A DNA stretch of 64,000 nucleotides from CAKXIK01 sp050947015. GTDB lineage: Bacteria > Bacillota > Clostridia > Oscillospirales > Acutalibacteraceae. How positions within the stretch are numbered: position 1 is the first letter of the stretch; each line of letters begins with the position of its first letter. A model generated the notes under the pieces. The model did no database searches and was not told where the DNA came from. It saw only the letters and a list, made by a program, of their open reading frames with translations. A program made the position numbers and the translations under genes. Positions 18,004 through 27,400 of this stretch are shown one piece after another. The stretch lies in NCBI GenBank assembly GCA_050947015.1, contig JBMNVT010000002.1, positions 77,160-141,159 on the forward strand, read 5' to 3'.

Positions 18004-18699
18004 TCAATCCATTCCGCGCAGCTGGGCGGACGGCACAAACGGCAGCACCTCGGCGCGAAACGCCTCCATCTCTGGTTTGGAACAGCCATGCAACCCGGGC
18101 GCAATCAGGCTTCCGGAATCCCGGAAAGCCTGCAGAAAATAACGCGGCGCGCCGGCAATCCAACGTCCAATTCGTTCAAAGTCCCCCGGATGATGCAGTT
18201 CCCGCACAACAGTGGTGCGAAATTCATAAGGAATCGAACTCCCCTGCAGCAGGCGGACGCTCTCTTCCACCTTCGCCGTGGAATATCCCGGAATTCCGAC
18301 GGTTTCGCCATAACGTTCCCTGCAATTTTTGAGATCCATCGCTACAAAATCCACCAGCCCTTTTTTTAAGAGTGGAGCCAACCGTTCCGGCATACTGCCG
18401 TTGGTATCCAGCTTGACCTCACAGCCGGCTTCGTGAATTTTTTGCAGGAACTGACCCAGTTCCTGCTGAAGCAGCGGTTCCCCGCCCGTGACACAGACGC
18501 CTTCCAGCACGCCTTTGCGTTTTTGCAGCAGCGCAAAAAATTCCTCCTGAGTAACGGAATCGCATTTTTCCGGTTCCAGAACAAGCGGCGCATTATGGCA
18601 GAACGGACAGCGAAAATTGCAGCCGCCGCAAAACACCGTACAAGCAACCCGCCCAGGAAAATCGAGCAGGGTCAGCCTTTGCAGTCCCTGAATTTGCAC
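18004..18699 (-). CDS. nrdG: Anaerobic ribonucleotide reductase activating protein
   Basis: A radical SAM activase that abstracts hydrogen from the NrdD glycine to create its radical. The [4Fe-4S]-binding motif is CNFRCPFC (Cx3Cx2C) near residue 30, followed by the SAM-binding GGEPLLQ segment. The GTG giving VQIQGLQRLTLLDFPG is chosen because AGGAGAGGA precedes it by about 5 bases; the longer frame would overlap the GNAT gene. At 231 residues it resembles the NrdG2-type activases common in clostridia. It is probably cotranscribed with the GNAT gene upstream (29-base gap) and ends in a terminator before the nrdD promoter, so activase and reductase are not on one transcript. Confidence 0.94.
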   Translation of the reverse strand: MQIQGLQRLTLLDFPGRVACTVFCGGCNFRCPFCHNAPLVLEPEKCDSVTQEEFFALLQKRKGVLEGVCVTGGEPLLQQELGQFLQKIHEAGCEVKLDTNGSMPERLAPLLKKGLVDFVAMDLKNCRERYGETVGIPGYSTAKVEESVRLLQGSSIPYEFRTTVVRELHHPGDFERIGRWIAGAPRYFLQAFRDSGSLIAPGLHGCSKPEMEAFRAEVLPFVPSAQLRGMD

Positions 18700-18728
18700 G
18701 GTCTTCCTCTCCTTAGCCAATTTTTGCA

Positions 18729-19292
18729 TCACCGGCCGCTCATCGCGTCCTGCGCGGGCGGGATATGGCTCCAGCGTTCCCGCAGCAGAGAAAAACACTC
18801 CAGATCCATCATCTTTGCGTCAAACCGTAATTCACATTGGCGCAGACGCCCTTCGTATTCAAATCCGCATTTCTGCAGAACATTGCGTGAACGGCGGTTG
18901 TGCGGATAACAGTAAGCGGAAACCAGATCAATTTCCTGTCGCTCGAACGCATACCGCAGCAGCGTCTGCACGGCTTCCGTCATGATCCCTTTGCCCCAAT
19001 ATTTCTCGGAAAGCGCGTAACCCAGCATCCGTGCCCTGTTGTTTTCTCTCTTTGGATCATCAACCAGGCCCAGCGACCCGATCAGTTTCCCGTTTTCCTG
19101 CAGGACAATTGCAAAAACATTTTCCTTGCCCACAAAAACATCCTGCAGCACCGCGCGGTTTTCCTCTAGTGTGGCGTGCGGCTTCCATCCCGCGTTCGTC
19201 CCGACACTTTCCTGACGACTGTATTCAAATACAGCCTGAGCATCTTCCATTGTAATCGGCCGAAGAATCAACCGTCTGGTTCTTAATTCCAT
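18729..19292 (-). CDS. GNAT family N-acetyltransferase (RimJ/RimL-like)
   Basis: A 187-residue acetyltransferase that would use acetyl-CoA to modify an amine on a protein N-terminus, antibiotic or metabolite. The opening ELRTRRLILRPITMEDAQAV and the acetyl-CoA-binding loop ALSEKYWGKGIMTEAVQTLL are characteristic of the RimJ/RimL group, as is the NRRSRNVLQKCGFEYEGRLR segment. It lies between the beta-CASP nuclease (44-base gap) and nrdG (29-base gap) on the same strand. The substrate is unknown, and the neighbourhood does not help. Confidence 0.9.
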   Translation of the reverse strand: MELRTRRLILRPITMEDAQAVFEYSRQESVGTNAGWKPHATLEENRAVLQDVFVGKENVFAIVLQENGKLIGSLGLVDDPKRENNRARMLGYALSEKYWGKGIMTEAVQTLLRYAFERQEIDLVSAYCYPHNRRSRNVLQKCGFEYEGRLRQCELRFDAKMMDLECFSLLRERWSHIPPAQDAMSGR

Positions 19293-19335
19293 CTGCAGCG
19301 CTCCCGTTCCTGAAAGATTGCAATCCGTTTTGTTT

Positions 19336-20940
19336 TCATCGATCCCATTTATCGCTCAGGGCGTCAATCTGATCGGCAAATTTGGCAAGATCTTTATTGG
19401 CGCCGCCGCGATTGCGTTCAATTACGCTGAGCAGGCGTTTTCCGGCGGCAAGCAACCGTTCGAACACTGGGCTGACCGGCACGCGACGAACTGCTTTTTC
19501 CCGCTTAACCGCATTGCCCCGCGACAAACACTCCCCGGTAAGCAGATCAAACGCGGCGCCATTGTAAGGCGCAAGAGCCGGAAAATTCAGCCGTTCACCA
19601 ATCGTCTGGGCAAACATGTCGCACACGGTATCTTCCCCGTGGTTGACAAACACCTGTTCCGGCGGCTTTTTCAGGTTGCCGAGCCATTCGAGCAGCATGT
19701 CGCGGTCTGCATGACCGCTGATACCATCCATGGTTTCAATCTGTGCGCTAATCTGAATCGGCTCCCCAAACAGCTTGACACTTTTGGCTCCGTCAAGCAG
19801 AATGCGGCCAAGGGTTCCTTCCGCCTGATAACCTACAAAAAGGATCGTGCTTTCCGCCCGCCATAAATTGTGCTTGAGGTGATGACGGATTCGCCCCGCC
19901 TCGCACATACCGCTGGCCGAAAGAATCACCTTGGAGGATTTGTCGGCGTTGATCGCTTTGGAGTCGTCGCTGGTCACTGACGTGTTCAGACCCGGAAAGC
20001 GCAGCACCGGTTCCCCACTGTGCAGCAGCTGCAGCGTCTGTTCATCATAATACTCCATCATTTCGCCGTCATCGTCATAAATGGAGGTTGCCTCCACCGC
20101 AAGAGGACTGTCCACCCAAACCGGGAAGCCCGGATGACCGTGAACAAGGCCGCGCTGCTTGATCTCGCGAATGAGATACAGCAGCTCCTGCGTGCGGCCA
20201 ATCGCAAAGGACGGAATCACCACGTTGCCGCCGCGGTCGAATGTGCGCTGAATCACACCAGCCAGCTGCGAAACATAATCCTTCCTCTCGCCATGCAGCC
20301 GGTTGCCGTAGGTGGATTCGATCACCACATAATCCGCCCGCTCCGGCTTTTGCGGATTGCGGATCAACGGGCGGTTGATATTGCCGATATCCCCGGAAAA
20401 AAGCAATATTTTCTGCGTTCCGTTTTCCGTCACCACCACCTCGATGCTGGACGAACCAAGCAGATGACCCGCGTCCAAAAAGCGGATCTCCACACCGTCG
20501 CACACCAAATATGTATCACCGTAGCTGCAGGAACGAAAAAGCGGTAGCGTTTTTTCCACATCTTTTGCTGTGTACACCGGCGAATAGGTTTCGCCGCCGG
20601 AACGCTTTGCCTTGCGGTTGCGCCATTCTGCTTCAAACTCCTGAATATGCGCTGAATCCATCAGCATGATCTTACACAGACGCGTTGTGGCGCCCGTTGC
20701 GTAAATGGGTCCTCGAAAACCTCCCGCCGTCAATGCCGGCAGCTTGCCTGAGTGGTCAATGTGCGCGTGAGTGAGCAAAACCACGTCCAATTCTCCGGGC
20801 GCAACCGGCAGCTCGCAGTTCTGGTAAATATCCGCCCCCTGCTCCATGCCGCAGTCAATCAGAATTCTGTGCCCACAGGCTTCCAGCAGCGTGCAGGAAC
20901 CGGTCACCTCATGCGCCGCGCCTAAAAAAGTCAGCTTCAA
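19336..20940 (-). CDS. MBL-fold beta-CASP RNA nuclease-like protein
   Basis: A 534-residue metallo-beta-lactamase-fold hydrolase of the CPSF73/RNase-J-like group, likely acting on RNA in the cytoplasm. The two-metal motif THAHIDHSG is at about residues 56-64; further metal ligands appear in FLDAGHLLGSSS and SGDIGNINRP. The central beta-CASP domain contains VVIPSFAIGRTQELL and SASGMCEAGRIRHHL, and the closing RMMBL-type segment is GISGHADRDMLLEW. Bacterial homologues without extra domains are widespread and poorly characterised. GAAAGGGTGG lies upstream of the start. The protein is complete and of normal length. Confidence 0.93.
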   Translation of the reverse strand: MKLTFLGAAHEVTGSCTLLEACGHRILIDCGMEQGADIYQNCELPVAPGELDVVLLTHAHIDHSGKLPALTAGGFRGPIYATGATTRLCKIMLMDSAHIQEFEAEWRNRKAKRSGGETYSPVYTAKDVEKTLPLFRSCSYGDTYLVCDGVEIRFLDAGHLLGSSSIEVVVTENGTQKILLFSGDIGNINRPLIRNPQKPERADYVVIESTYGNRLHGERKDYVSQLAGVIQRTFDRGGNVVIPSFAIGRTQELLYLIREIKQRGLVHGHPGFPVWVDSPLAVEATSIYDDDGEMMEYYDEQTLQLLHSGEPVLRFPGLNTSVTSDDSKAINADKSSKVILSASGMCEAGRIRHHLKHNLWRAESTILFVGYQAEGTLGRILLDGAKSVKLFGEPIQISAQIETMDGISGHADRDMLLEWLGNLKKPPEQVFVNHGEDTVCDMFAQTIGERLNFPALAPYNGAAFDLLTGECLSRGNAVKREKAVRRVPVSPVFERLLAAGKRLLSVIERNRGGANKDLAKFADQIDALSDKWDR

Positions 20941-21100
20941 AGAAAGACCACCCTTTCTGTTTCAGACCCGAAACGCTTCCACCGTGATTTCCAACCCGCA
21001 TCCGGATCCCAAATTCGGTTCACACCATTTGGTGATAAAACTGCAATTATTATTTTTTATATTACCACACCACAGCAATTATCACAAGTTTTTTCCTATG

Positions 21101-21138
21101 AAAAAGGCCTGCCCTCCGCAAGAACGGCAGAGGACAGA
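21101..21138 (-). terminator. Terminator of the epimerase-DapA-TetR operon
   Basis: On the minus strand, CTGTCCTCTGCCG folds on GCGGAGGGCAG (one U-G pair and small bulge), followed by GCCTTTTTC. It lies about 60 bases after the TetR stop. Confidence 0.7.
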
Positions 21139-21197
21139 CCCTGACTGTTTTCAAAGCTTTCCCGCGGGAATCAGAAGAAAAATCAAAAACCAATTTG

Positions 21198-21815
21198 CTA
21201 TTTTTGCGTCCGAATCAGAAACTTCAAAATCATTTCCGTAACATAGCCCGCATAACGCCGAACCGCAGCCTCACTGTCCAGATCCTTCTGCATCAGGTAG
21301 GACATGGTGTGGATGTTCGAAAAATAGGAAAAGCAAAACATGTTAATGGAGATCACAATGCTTTCCAAATCAATATCCGGACGGAACACGCCTTCATAAA
21401 TTCCCCGGGCAATGGTATCAGAAAGCATTTTCAGCGAATAACCCTTGACAATTCCGGCTTCGGAAGACTTGATATAACTTGCGTTATTCAAGTTTTCCCA
21501 CATCAGCATCCGAACGAACGTTGGGTTACGGTAAAGAAAATCAAAATACATGGCGATAATCCTGCGGATCATATCTTCGCAGGAAAGCCTGCAGCCCAGC
21601 AACTTTTTTTCCTCCTGCGCCATACGGTTGTAAACACCGGTCAGCACCGTGATGTAAAGCTGTTCTTTATTCACGAAGTAGGCATAAATCATGCGCTTGT
21701 TGACGCCCGCACGCTCTGAAATGGAATCCACGCGCGCGCCGTACAAGCCAGATTCTGAAAATTCCGCTTCGGCAGCCCCTAAAATCTTTTGCTTGGTGAT
21801 ATCAGACTTCTTCAT
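21198..21815 (-). CDS. TetR family transcriptional regulator
   Basis: A 205-residue regulator with an N-terminal helix-turn-helix (KQKILGAAEAEFSESGLYGA, then VDSISERAGVNKRMIYAYF) and a helical C-terminal ligand domain. It is the last gene of a three-gene operon and overlaps the DapA-like stop by 14 bases, so it is made together with the enzymes. A perfect inverted repeat overlaps the operon's -10 box at 23958, making autogenous repression relieved by the pathway substrate the simplest model. Ligand unknown. Confidence 0.93.
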   Translation of the reverse strand: MKKSDITKQKILGAAEAEFSESGLYGARVDSISERAGVNKRMIYAYFVNKEQLYITVLTGVYNRMAQEEKKLLGCRLSCEDMIRRIIAMYFDFLYRNPTFVRMLMWENLNNASYIKSSEAGIVKGYSLKMLSDTIARGIYEGVFRPDIDLESIVISINMFCFSYFSNIHTMSYLMQKDLDSEAAVRRYAGYVTEMILKFLIRTQK

Positions 21816-22869
21816 GATGACGTTCCAAAAACTCCTTCACAAACGCGTCGTCGTTAAGGTGAGGATACATTTTGTAAACGCGGTCGATCTCCTCGGCCTG
21901 ACCTTCCGAAAGAGTTTCTTCCGGGTTAAGGCAGCTGATGCTCCGAATCAGGCCCTGACGGCGAAGCACCTCGTGCATACCGGGGATGCAGCCCTTAAAG
22001 CCATGCGCCGTATCAAAGAAGGCGGAATTGCAGTCGGTCACCTGCGCGGCCAGTGTCAGCAGTTCGTCGCTTGCTTTGGCATTCCTGAGCATTTCATACA
22101 TTTTGACCACATTCGCCGTCCAGATGGACCAATGACCCAGCAGACCGCCGCGGAAATGGTTGACATATTCCTTACCGTCTTTATTATAACGGTATTTTGT
22201 CAGGAGGTCAATGACAATATTGTCGTCATTGCCGGTGTAAAGCGCAATTTTGTCGGCACGGGAGGAAAACGTAACCGCGCGGACAACTTCCTGAGTAGTG
22301 TAACGATTGAAAGAGGCGCATTTGACGGCAACGACATTTTCAATTTCAGCAAAGCGTGCCCAATAATCATAGCTGAAAACACGGCCACCCACCGCCTGCT
22401 GCAGATAAAATCCGATTACGGGCACTACCTTTGCAACGGCTTCGGTACGCTTGAGCATTTCTTCTTCAGAAAGCGCATTCAACCCGCCGGGACTCAGCAG
22501 TACTGCGTCAAATCCATGCTTTTTCGCGGTTTCTGCCTCGCGGAGCGCTTGCTCTTTGGGGCCGCATACGCCGCAGACCTTGACAATGACTTTGCCGGTC
22601 TCTGCTTCAAAACGGCTGATTTCATCACTGACGGTGGAGATCACGGTTTCAAACAGATTGACCTTCGGGTCGCGGATCTCAAACTGCGTGCTGTGCACTG
22701 CGGTTGCAACGCCGCCACTGCCGGCTTCCAAGTAATAACGGGTCAGCAGGCGCTGATGTTTTTCGTCAAATTTACGGTTGTCATCCAAAGCGAGCGTTGT
22801 TGCGGGAATCACGGTACCCTGAGCAAGAATCTGCAGCGCGGTTTCATGTCGATTCAAAAAAATCACCAT
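21802..22869 (-). CDS. Dihydrodipicolinate synthase/N-acetylneuraminate lyase family protein
   Basis: A class I (Schiff base) aldolase of the DapA superfamily, 355 residues, longer than DapA itself (about 290). The catalytic lysine is seen in NVVAVKCASFNRY (Lys183) and the partner tyrosine in VIGFYLQQ (Tyr155). Family enzymes cleave or form bonds to pyruvate or related 2-oxo acids. Its operon partners, a Rossmann epimerase/dehydrogenase and a TetR regulator, suggest catabolism of a sugar acid or similar compound rather than lysine synthesis. The gene follows the epimerase by 33 bases. The exact substrate cannot be named. Confidence 0.88.
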   Translation of the reverse strand: MVIFLNRHETALQILAQGTVIPATTLALDDNRKFDEKHQRLLTRYYLEAGSGGVATAVHSTQFEIRDPKVNLFETVISTVSDEISRFEAETGKVIVKVCGVCGPKEQALREAETAKKHGFDAVLLSPGGLNALSEEEMLKRTEAVAKVVPVIGFYLQQAVGGRVFSYDYWARFAEIENVVAVKCASFNRYTTQEVVRAVTFSSRADKIALYTGNDDNIVIDLLTKYRYNKDGKEYVNHFRGGLLGHWSIWTANVVKMYEMLRNAKASDELLTLAAQVTDCNSAFFDTAHGFKGCIPGMHEVLRRQGLIRSISCLNPEETLSEGQAEEIDRVYKMYPHLNDDAFVKEFLERHHEEV

Positions 22870-22902
22870 TCTTTCAAATTTATTGATACTGTCAGATTGA
22901 AA

Positions 22903-23919
22903 TCAATAGCTTCCTTTTCTCTCTTCAAAATGAGTCGGTTTGTTCAGTCCACGACCACCATCGAGCAGCCATTCCGCCTGCCAGCGGATCAGCGTATGAA
23001 TCGGAACTGCCGGATAACCAAAGACTTCCATGGCCAGCTCAGCATTATTCAGGTAGGCGTCCGTACCCTCAGTACCGCAGAAAACCGGCTCCTTGCCAAG
23101 GTATTTGCCTAGCTGACGCGCTGCGCTGCGGATCGAAACCGTCTCAGGCCCCGTCACGTTCATTACCGTGCAGGGTGCCGTTGCATGCAGCAGACCGCGC
23201 AGGGCAATTTCATTAGCGCTGCCCTGCCAAATGCAGTTGAGCACCGGTGTGGTCACTGAAATCGGCTCACCTTTCAGAATTCTATCTGCCATGTCATACA
23301 GCACGCCGTACCGCAGATCGACGGCAAAATTCAGGCGGTAAACAAATACCTTGGTGCCGTATTTGTGGGAGGCATATTCAAACGCACGTTCACGGGCAAG
23401 CACGCTCTGGGTATATTCGCCGATCGGGCCGATCGGGTCGGTTTCCATACAGCCTCCGCTCGCAATCGGAACAATGGGATAGATATTTCCTGACGAAAAC
23501 ACGACAATATTCGATTTTTTAAACTTTTCCGCAACAAAAGCAGGAAGCGTCGCGTTCATTCCCCAGGTCTTCCACTCGTTTCCGGTCGTACCAAACTTGA
23601 GTCCCGCCATGTAGATTACATTTTCAACCTCCGGCAATGCACTCAGTTTTTCGTTGTCCTGAAGATCGCAGGGAATAATTTCAACACCATTATCTGTCAG
23701 CAGTTTGGTTGCGATCGGGTCTGAAAACCGGGAAACAGCGATTACCCTTTTGTTAAGGCCGGCTTTTCGAATCGCATTTTTAGCAAGCAGGCACAGCGTC
23801 GGACCCATTTTTCCTCCAGCGCCTAGCACCATAATATCTCCCTGAATTTTTCCCATGTCGGCAACCAGCGCATCGGACGGTTCGGTCAAAAGCTGATCGA
23901 GTTTTTCTTCAGTCCACAT
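22903..23919 (-). CDS. NAD(P)-dependent epimerase/dehydratase-like protein
   Basis: A 338-residue extended short-chain dehydrogenase fold protein. The nucleotide-binding glycine motif is VLGAGGKMGPTL at about residues 31-42, somewhat further in than usual because of an N-terminal extension. The SSG followed by a TQSVLARERAFEYASHKYG segment sits where the catalytic Ser and Tyr-Lys region is expected, but a canonical YxxxK is not evident, so catalysis may be atypical. AAAGGGGG precedes the ATG. It is the first gene of the TetR-controlled operon, directly after a strong promoter. Confidence 0.85.
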   Translation of the reverse strand: MWTEEKLDQLLTEPSDALVADMGKIQGDIMVLGAGGKMGPTLCLLAKNAIRKAGLNKRVIAVSRFSDPIATKLLTDNGVEIIPCDLQDNEKLSALPEVENVIYMAGLKFGTTGNEWKTWGMNATLPAFVAEKFKKSNIVVFSSGNIYPIVPIASGGCMETDPIGPIGEYTQSVLARERAFEYASHKYGTKVFVYRLNFAVDLRYGVLYDMADRILKGEPISVTTPVLNCIWQGSANEIALRGLLHATAPCTVMNVTGPETVSIRSAARQLGKYLGKEPVFCGTEGTDAYLNNAELAMEVFGYPAVPIHTLIRWQAEWLLDGGRGLNKPTHFEERKGSY

Positions 23920-23957
23920 TAAAAAATCCCCCTTTAATGATAATATAAATCGAATTA

Positions 23958-23975
23958 AGTAACTATACGGTTACT
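23958..23975. promoter_or_regulatory. Inverted repeat, likely TetR operator
   Basis: AGTAAC and GTTACT arms separated by 6 bases (TATACG). The site overlaps the -10 box and the start of transcription of the epimerase operon, so a bound repressor would block initiation. Confidence 0.75.
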
Positions 23976-24001
23976 ATATCACGCCATTTGCGTGTTGTCA
24001 A
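23973..24001 (-). promoter_or_regulatory. Promoter of the epimerase-DapA-TetR operon
   Basis: On the minus strand a consensus TTGACA (24001-23996), a 17-base spacer and TATAGT (23978-23973). Confidence 0.85.
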
Positions 24002-24178
24002 TCGCTTTGGGCAAAAATAGTGTCAAAATGCAATTCCTTTTCTTCAAAGACAATTTCGCTTCGTCGTTTCAAGCCTGCGGTAAATTTCTGTTTTCCCTCA
24101 ACCAATTTATAAAAAACACAGAGTTACACAAGAATCTTTTCCCGGTTCCGCATCTTGTTTGACCACACGCGGGAGCAT

Positions 24179-24206
24179 CAAAAAAAGCCCCGTAAAACGG
24201 AGCTTT
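24179..24206 (-). terminator. Second terminator downstream of tRNA-Gly
   Basis: On the minus strand AAGCTCCGT and ACGGGGCTT form a stem (one wobble pair) followed by a T7 run. It is a backup terminator about 75 bases after the tRNA. Confidence 0.65.
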
Positions 24207-24253
24207 GAGAAAACTACAGGAAGAGAGAAGGCATGAACCAAAATACAGACAAC

Positions 24254-24276
24254 AAAAAAGCCGCTTTGACAGCGGC
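24254..24276 (-). terminator. Terminator of tRNA-Gly
   Basis: On the minus strand GCCGCT and AGCGGC form a short stem followed by T6, 9 bases after the tRNA CCA end. Confidence 0.8.
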
Positions 24277-24284
24277 ATAAAATT

Positions 24285-24360
24285 TGGAGCGGATGACGAG
24301 GCTCGAACTCGCTACCTCCACCTTGGCAAGGTGGCGCTCTACCAGATGAGCTACATCCGC
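24285..24360 (-). tRNA. tRNA-Gly (anticodon GCC)
   Basis: A full cloverleaf on the minus strand. The acceptor stem is GCGGATG with CATCCGC, the D-arm is GCTCATCTGGTAGAGC, the anticodon stem is CCACC with GGTGG around TTGCCAA, and the T-arm is GCGAG-TTCGAGC-CTCGT. The 3' CCA is encoded. Anticodon GCC reads GGC and GGT. Short open frames across it are artefacts. Confidence 0.98.
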
Positions 24361-24448
24361 ATTTCTGCGGCACTTGAGAATGCCTGCATATTATACAGCA
24401 GGGTCAACCTATTTGTCAAGAGTAATTTTTAATTTTTAGGGCGGATTT

Positions 24449-27400
24449 ATTTCAATCCACGCCCTCACACGGAGGGCGACAATAGGATCATGGATAGTCT
24501 GGCCAACACGGCACCATTTCAATCCACACCCTCACACGGAGGGCGACTTCCTCCCTTGATTACATTTTATCATATTATATATTTCAATCCACGCCCTCAC
24601 ACGGAGGGCGACTTCGGACGCCAAAGTCTTTAAGCTGCTGCGCAGATTTCAATCCACGCCCTCACACGGAGGGCGACGGACAAAAATACTTATGCGGCAG
24701 GAAACACAACGATTTCAATCCACGCCCTCACACGGAGGGCGACCAAAAGCAATCGCAAATGATGTAATGCAATACAGATTTCAATCCACGCCCTCACACG
24801 GAGGGCGACAAAAGCATTACCTGCGGTCAAACAGACCGCAATAATTTCAATCCACGCCCTCACACGGAGGGCGACTGATGATATTGGGACGGATGATCTG
24901 AAACATCGATTTCAATCCACGCCCTCACACGGAGGGCGACCAAAAGTTTACTTGCTGGTAAGTAAACTAAAAACATTTCAATCCACGCCCTCACACGGAG
25001 GGCGACTTTCATACCGTTAAAAGCTTAAAAAGCCGTAGGATTTCAATCCACGCCCTCACACGGAGGGCGACTTTGTCTATTGCTAAAATAGCAACTATAG
25101 TGTTATTTCAATCCACGCCCTCACACGGAGGGCGACCTGGGTCACAGTCGGCGGAATCATCGGTAAAAAATTTCAATCCACGCCCTCACACGGAGGGCGA
25201 CGTGATATCTACCGTACCGTAAGCGCCTTTTCCGATATTTCAATCCACGCCCTCACACGGAGGGCGACGGCTTTGTGCTGACCCGGCAACGGTCTAAAAC
25301 GGATTTCAATCCACGCCCTCACACGGAGGGCGACCAAAGTAGTTCAATTTCTGAAAGAATTTTGCTCATATTTCAATCCACGCCCTCACACGGAGGGCGA
25401 CCGCATATCTGATGATGAGGAGGATTGACAGGAATATTTCAATCCACGCCCTCACACGGAGGGCGACATATTAACAAATTGATAGCGCTTGTAAAAGCGA
25501 CATTTCAATCCACGCCCTCACACGGAGGGCGACGATAGACGAGGCTGTCAGTTACTTCGAGGACTATATTTCAATCCACGCCCTCACACGGAGGGCGACT
25601 TTTCCTTTCACAAAATCAATACAAAAATGAAAGATTTCAATCCACGCCCTCACACGGAGGGCGACATTCCTCAACTAACTTATCGAGATCACTCATTCAT
25701 TTCAATCCACGCCCTCACACGGAGGGCGACTTGCGCTTGGCTGCATGTGGTGTTGACGGTGCCATTTCAATCCACGCCCTCACACGGAGGGCGACTTGAC
25801 ATCAACGTTTCTGTTTTCTACTTCTTCTGATTTCAATCCACGCCCTCACACGGAGGGCGACGATGCGCTGGAAATTGCAAGTCATGTGCGGCATGATTTC
25901 AATCCACGCCCTCACACGGAGGGCGACTTGGAGAGGTGCAAAATGAAAGTAGCTATCGTACCGATTTCAATCCACGCCCTCACACGGAGGGCGACACGGC
26001 TGCCCGGTTGGCGGGCAACAGCAGCCAAAATTTCAATCCACGCCCTCACACGGAGGGCGACGTTATGGTTATGTTTGAGGGTGTGAAGACTCCGATTTCA
26101 ATCCACGCCCTCACACGGAGGGCGACGCATTCGGCGCAAAGGATATCACATCTCCCGCCATATTTCAATCCACGCCCTCACACGGAGGGCGACTTCAATC
26201 CAAAACCAAAAACAGCCGTTTCACCAATTTCAATCCACGCCCTCACACGGAGGGCGACCTGATACGGCCGCATTATTAATACGGCGCCCATCAATTTCAA
26301 TCCACGCCCTCACACGGAGGGCGACCAATGGCCTGTTTTCACGACGGGAAGATATGCGCATTTCAATCCACGCCCTCACACGGAGGGCGACCCAGGCAAT
26401 GTAATAGATGGTTGCTGATTAACCGATTTCAATCCACGCCCTCACACGGAGGGCGACAACAGCCTTGCGGGGCGGAAAGAGTGGTATATATATTTCAATC
26501 CACGCCCTCACACGGAGGGCGACACAGCCTTGCGGGGCGGAAAGAGTGGTATGTATATTTCAATCCACGCCCTCACACGGAGGGCGACGTCAAAGAGGCG
26601 CTGCGGGTGGTCGGCCAGCTGGAATTTCAATCCACGCCCTCACACGGAGGGCGACGGCCGAGCCCCGCCTATGGTGCATACATATATTGATTTCAATCCA
26701 CGCCCTCACACGGAGGGCGACGTCAAAGAGGCGCTGCGGGTGGTCGGCCAGCTGGAATTTCAATCCACGCCCTCACACGGAGGGCGACTCAGTCATTTTG
26801 TACGCTTTTTCGTCAATTTGACATTTCAATCCACGCCCTCACACGGAGGGCGACTTGGGCGCGGGGAGGGTCCCGCGACCAATTGCACATTTCAATCCAC
26901 GCCCTCACACGGAGGGCGACCTGGCCCGGCACCCTACGGGCTACCCCCGAGCCATTTCAATCCACGCCCTCACACGGAGGGCGACAATTACGAGCGCGAC
27001 CATCTTTCGTAACAGCCAAATTTCAATCCACGCCCTCACACGGAGGGCGACAAGGCGCTTCTGGCTCTCCAGAATGATTTTCGCCATTTCAATCCACGCC
27101 CTCACACGGAGGGCGACAAAAATCCGTATTTCCAATTTTGAAATATGCCATTTATTTCAATCCACGCCCTCACACGGAGGGCGACCATATTTCCCCGCGC
27201 CGAAGTGCCAGTAAAACTCATTTCAATCCACGCCCTCACACGGAGGGCGACGATCGAAAATATATGCGGGGCGTACATTTTTCAAATATTTCAATCCACG
27301 CCCTCACACGGAGGGCGACATAATTTGTTTGCGGTATCGCACCCGCTTTTCAGATTTCAATCCACGCCCTCACACGGAGGGCGACTGGAAACAATCTGCA

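Noticed and set aside
24107..24373. Minus-strand open frames across the tRNA-Gly
   Set aside because: They translate the tRNA itself (CGCSSSGRAPPCQGG is a common artefact of a tRNA read as protein) plus its terminators.
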